From JAUZRW01 sp964549915 (lineage in GTDB: Bacteria > Chloroflexota > Anaerolineae > Aggregatilineales > Phototrophicaceae): DNA of 25,355 nucleotides. The translations under genes were made by a program, and so were the position numbers. This document shows, piece by piece, positions 23,244 through 25,355 of the stretch; position 1 is the first letter of the stretch, and each line of letters begins with the position of its first letter. The stretch covers positions 1 through 25,355 of the forward strand of contig CAZJWX010000072.1 in assembly GCA_964549915.1 (NCBI GenBank). The letters are read 5' to 3'. Under the pieces are notes generated by a model, which did not search any database, was not told the DNA's origin, and worked only from the letters and a program-made list of their open reading frames with translations.

Positions 23244-23368
23244 CGTATCACAATTTTGAAATTCTGCCGTGCTCTACCGCGCAAACCGCCTCGCCATGAG
23301 GTAATTTGCGCCATTTGGGAACTTTTCGGGGCTGGATGACATTCCCATGAGCAGAGTATGGCCTGCTC

Positions 23369-23379
23369 CTTTCTGAAAG
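23369..23379. promoter_or_regulatory. palindrome CTTTC-T-GAAAG near the vWA gene start
   Basis: This twin of the element at 23232-23243 lies 11 bp before the vWA ribosome site. The pair suggests one dimeric regulator acting on both divergent genes. Confidence 0.35.
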
Positions 23380-23404
23380 ATGATGCGTTCAGGAGAATTT
23401 TGTG

Positions 23405-25291
23405 ATGAGCCAGCCCGAATTCAAAGACATTCTCGCCCGGGCCAAAGACCGTCTCGCCAGCGGCGAACCGCTGGGGTCGATTGTGGCAGATTACCCGGAT
23501 TACGCCGATGAATTGCGTGTTTTGCTGCGCGATGACCAGCACCGTGTGCGTGATTTGCTGCGGGAGGAGAAAGCCAAGCCAAGGGTGCAGCCGCCAGCCC
23601 GGCGTGTGCCGCTTTCCGTGCCGTTGATCAGCCTCTTCGTGCTGGTCGCGGCTGCGCTGCTGGGATACTTCGTCGTGCATGAAACCGCCATCGTCGATCC
23701 GTTGCAGCAGCCGAGATATGCAGCGGGGGCCTGCGCCAGCCTGGACTACGTGCCGCGTCCCATCGCGGAGCAAGGACAGGGCAGCAATCAGTATGAGGAC
23801 GACATGGCGCTCGAAGAAGCGGACAGCGCCAGTGCTCCGGCGGCATCCGGCGCAACCATGAGCGCACTCGCCACGTCCGCCCCGGAAGATTCCGGCATAG
23901 ACAGGGCGACAGTCGAAGCGACAGCGACTGCGATCGCCCGCGACTACGCAGCAGACAGCGACGACGCGGCTGAGATGGACGCAGTGGGTGGAATCGCCGA
24001 CGAAGAAGCGGAGGCGCTGCCCGATACCGGCGGTGGTGGCGGCACGATGGGTGCATCCGCGCCCGAACCAGAGGCCGAATTGGCGGTAGAGTATCCGGAA
24101 GGCGAGGAAATTGTGCCGACTTCCGTCGCCAGCTTCGATGAGCGCCCGGCAGATGCTGCTGCCGAGAGCCGCAGCGCCGATGTGCTGGACGAGCCTGCCC
24201 CGGCGAATCCCATCCAGCCCTTGCAGGCGGGTGAGATTGACGATAACGCCGATTGGGATACTTACCAGGAATACCGCCGCAACTATTTGCAGCAGTACGG
24301 AGAGCGTTTTGTCCGCGATGTGGATACGACGGATCGTCAGGTGATTCGCGTGGTCGATGCAGAAGCATTGCCCGTGCTGGGTGCCTGCGTGCAGGTCTTT
24401 CACGGCGAACGGTTGATCACCGAGAGCTTCACCTACGCCACCGGGCTGACGATGTTCTTCCCGAATTTGCGCGAGGATACTCGCTACGTCGATGAATTCA
24501 CCGTGCGCGCCACCTATGGGCAGACCGTCGCCGAATCCACGCTGGATCGCACGGCGATTGGCGGTGCGCTGACCGTCGAACTGCCGCTGGAGCGCCAGGC
24601 CGCGCAGCCCAGGCTGGATGTCATGTTCCTGATCGACTCGACGGGCAGTATGGCGGACGAAATCGCCCAGTTGCAAGATAACATCCTCGCCATCTCCACC
24701 CAGATTGACGCCCTCCCCGGCGATGTCGATGTGCGCTACGGGTTGGTCACCTACCGGGATCGTACAGATAGCTACGTCACGCGCGTCTTCGATTTCACGG
24801 ACGATGTGCGCCAGTTCCAGGCCGATCTGAATACCGTGGTGGCGGGTGGCGGCGGGGACTACCCCGAGTCGCTCAATCAGGGGTTGGATGAGTCGCTGAA
24901 TGTGGTCTCCTGGCGCGGCGCGGATACGATCAAGCTGGTCTTCCTGGTAGCGGATGCCCCGCCGCAGCTTCGCTACGAAGATGATGTCGAATACAGCGAA
25001 TCGATGCAGGTGGCGCTCGGGCGCGGTATCAAAATTCATCCGATTGCGTCCAGCGGACTGCAACCAGAAGGCGAGTACATTCTGCGCCAGATTGGGCAGT
25101 ATACGATGGGACACTTCATCTTCCTGACCTATGAAGGCGGCGTCCCCGGCACCCCCGGCGAAGAACGCCCCGACCTGGATGTGGGCGAGCCAGAGGATCC
25201 CCAGGGCATCGGCGATTACAGCGTGGCAGAACTGGATGAACTGGTGCTGCGCCTGATCACCGACGAACTGGAGTCCCTACGCGGGGAATGA
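23405..25291 (+). CDS. membrane-anchored von Willebrand A domain protein
   Basis: The 628-residue protein has a cytoplasmic N-terminus (about 1-68) with DILARAKDRLASGEPLGSIV, then ADYPDYADELRVLL. This resembles a short motif in the N-termini of Chloroflexota proteins near sigma-factor genes; that link is from memory and weak. A membrane helix (about 70-91) and a long acidic, Ala-rich extracellular linker (about 110-290) follow. A beta-rich domain comes next (about 300-400; VIRVVDAEALPVLGACVQVF). The vWA domain starts near 403, with the MIDAS motif DSTGS (411-415), a GGDYPESLNQGL loop and VFLVADAPP. It should bind a metal ion and a protein ligand outside the cell. AGGAG (23391-23395) supports either the ATG at 23405 or the GTG at 23402. 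Confidence 0.88.
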   Translation: MSQPEFKDILARAKDRLASGEPLGSIVADYPDYADELRVLLRDDQHRVRDLLREEKAKPRVQPPARRVPLSVPLISLFVLVAAALLGYFVVHETAIVDPLQQPRYAAGACASLDYVPRPIAEQGQGSNQYEDDMALEEADSASAPAASGATMSALATSAPEDSGIDRATVEATATAIARDYAADSDDAAEMDAVGGIADEEAEALPDTGGGGGTMGASAPEPEAELAVEYPEGEEIVPTSVASFDERPADAAAESRSADVLDEPAPANPIQPLQAGEIDDNADWDTYQEYRRNYLQQYGERFVRDVDTTDRQVIRVVDAEALPVLGACVQVFHGERLITESFTYATGLTMFFPNLREDTRYVDEFTVRATYGQTVAESTLDRTAIGGALTVELPLERQAAQPRLDVMFLIDSTGSMADEIAQLQDNILAISTQIDALPGDVDVRYGLVTYRDRTDSYVTRVFDFTDDVRQFQADLNTVVAGGGGDYPESLNQGLDESLNVVSWRGADTIKLVFLVADAPPQLRYEDDVEYSESMQVALGRGIKIHPIASSGLQPEGEYILRQIGQYTMGHFIFLTYEGGVPGTPGEERPDLDVGEPEDPQGIGDYSVAELDELVLRLITDELESLRGE

Positions 25292-25355
25292 GGAGGATGG
25301 TGCTTCCTCGAAAATACAGCAGATTAGGCAGCAAGGGGTTCCAAACGCACCTTGT

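Noticed and set aside
23216..25114. Long open frame antisense to the vWA gene
   Set aside because: It is rich in His, Arg and Cys with no recognisable domain, fully overlaps a gene with a MIDAS motif and ribosome site, and looks like a shadow of GC-rich codon use.
25298..25355. Open ATG frame at the right edge after AGGAGG
   Set aside because: The AGGAGG directly abuts the ATG with no spacer and the frame has only 19 codons before the window ends; a 5-bp GAGGA/TCCTC hairpin overlaps it. It cannot be judged here.

Overview
The window is GC-rich, tightly packed bacterial DNA holding 16 protein-coding genes I accept. I recognised no rRNA, tRNA, CRISPR array, phage gene or insertion-sequence transposase. 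Several traits point to a Chloroflexota bacterium, probably Anaerolineae-like (inference): Thr/Pro-rich stalks outside single membrane anchors, a DUF4013-type membrane protein, von Willebrand A and TIR_2-type proteins, a YabN-like MazG fusion and a SWIM zinc-finger protein. Most promoters that can be read have TATAAT-like -10 boxes and poor -35 boxes.

Layout. Positions 1-1538 hold a small acidic membrane protein and a TIR domain fused to membrane helices. Positions 1730-4790 hold two metabolic genes: a tetrapyrrole-methylase/MazG house-cleaning pyrophosphohydrolase and an unusual pyruvate kinase. Positions 5137-6710 are a two-gene operon (small PH-like membrane protein, zinc-independent MDR oxidoreductase) joined by an ATGA overlap. 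Positions 6711-7222 carry a promoter and a strongly base-paired leader before a large DUF4013/HEAT-like/extracellular protein (7223-9331). An orphan PAS histidine kinase (9498-11261) and a lipoprotein penicillin-binding protein with a MecA_N-like domain (11495-13792) follow. The PBP ends 6 bp from the end of a convergent 1439-residue kinase-like receptor (13799-18118).

The receptor and D-aminoacyl-tRNA deacylase (dtd) are transcribed divergently from a region with three TTGGGA direct repeats about 21 bp apart. A membrane TPR protein and a stand-alone TIR protein converge on a near-perfect hairpin. A small lipoprotein converges on a SWIM protein whose leader contains a terminator-like hairpin. 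The window ends with a small membrane protein, a deazaflavin-type nitroreductase-fold protein and a membrane-anchored vWA protein. The last two are divergent and share twin palindromes.

Taken together the region looks like housekeeping enzymes mixed with envelope and signalling genes, not one operon-encoded system. The best leads are two structured leader RNAs (upstream of the DUF4013 and SWIM genes), a SWIM protein built from two 82-residue units of which the second has lost every zinc ligand, the kinase-like receptor with altered catalytic-loop residues, a pyruvate kinase with K+-independent signature residues and no C-terminal domain, and two TIR proteins that keep the expected catalytic glutamate.
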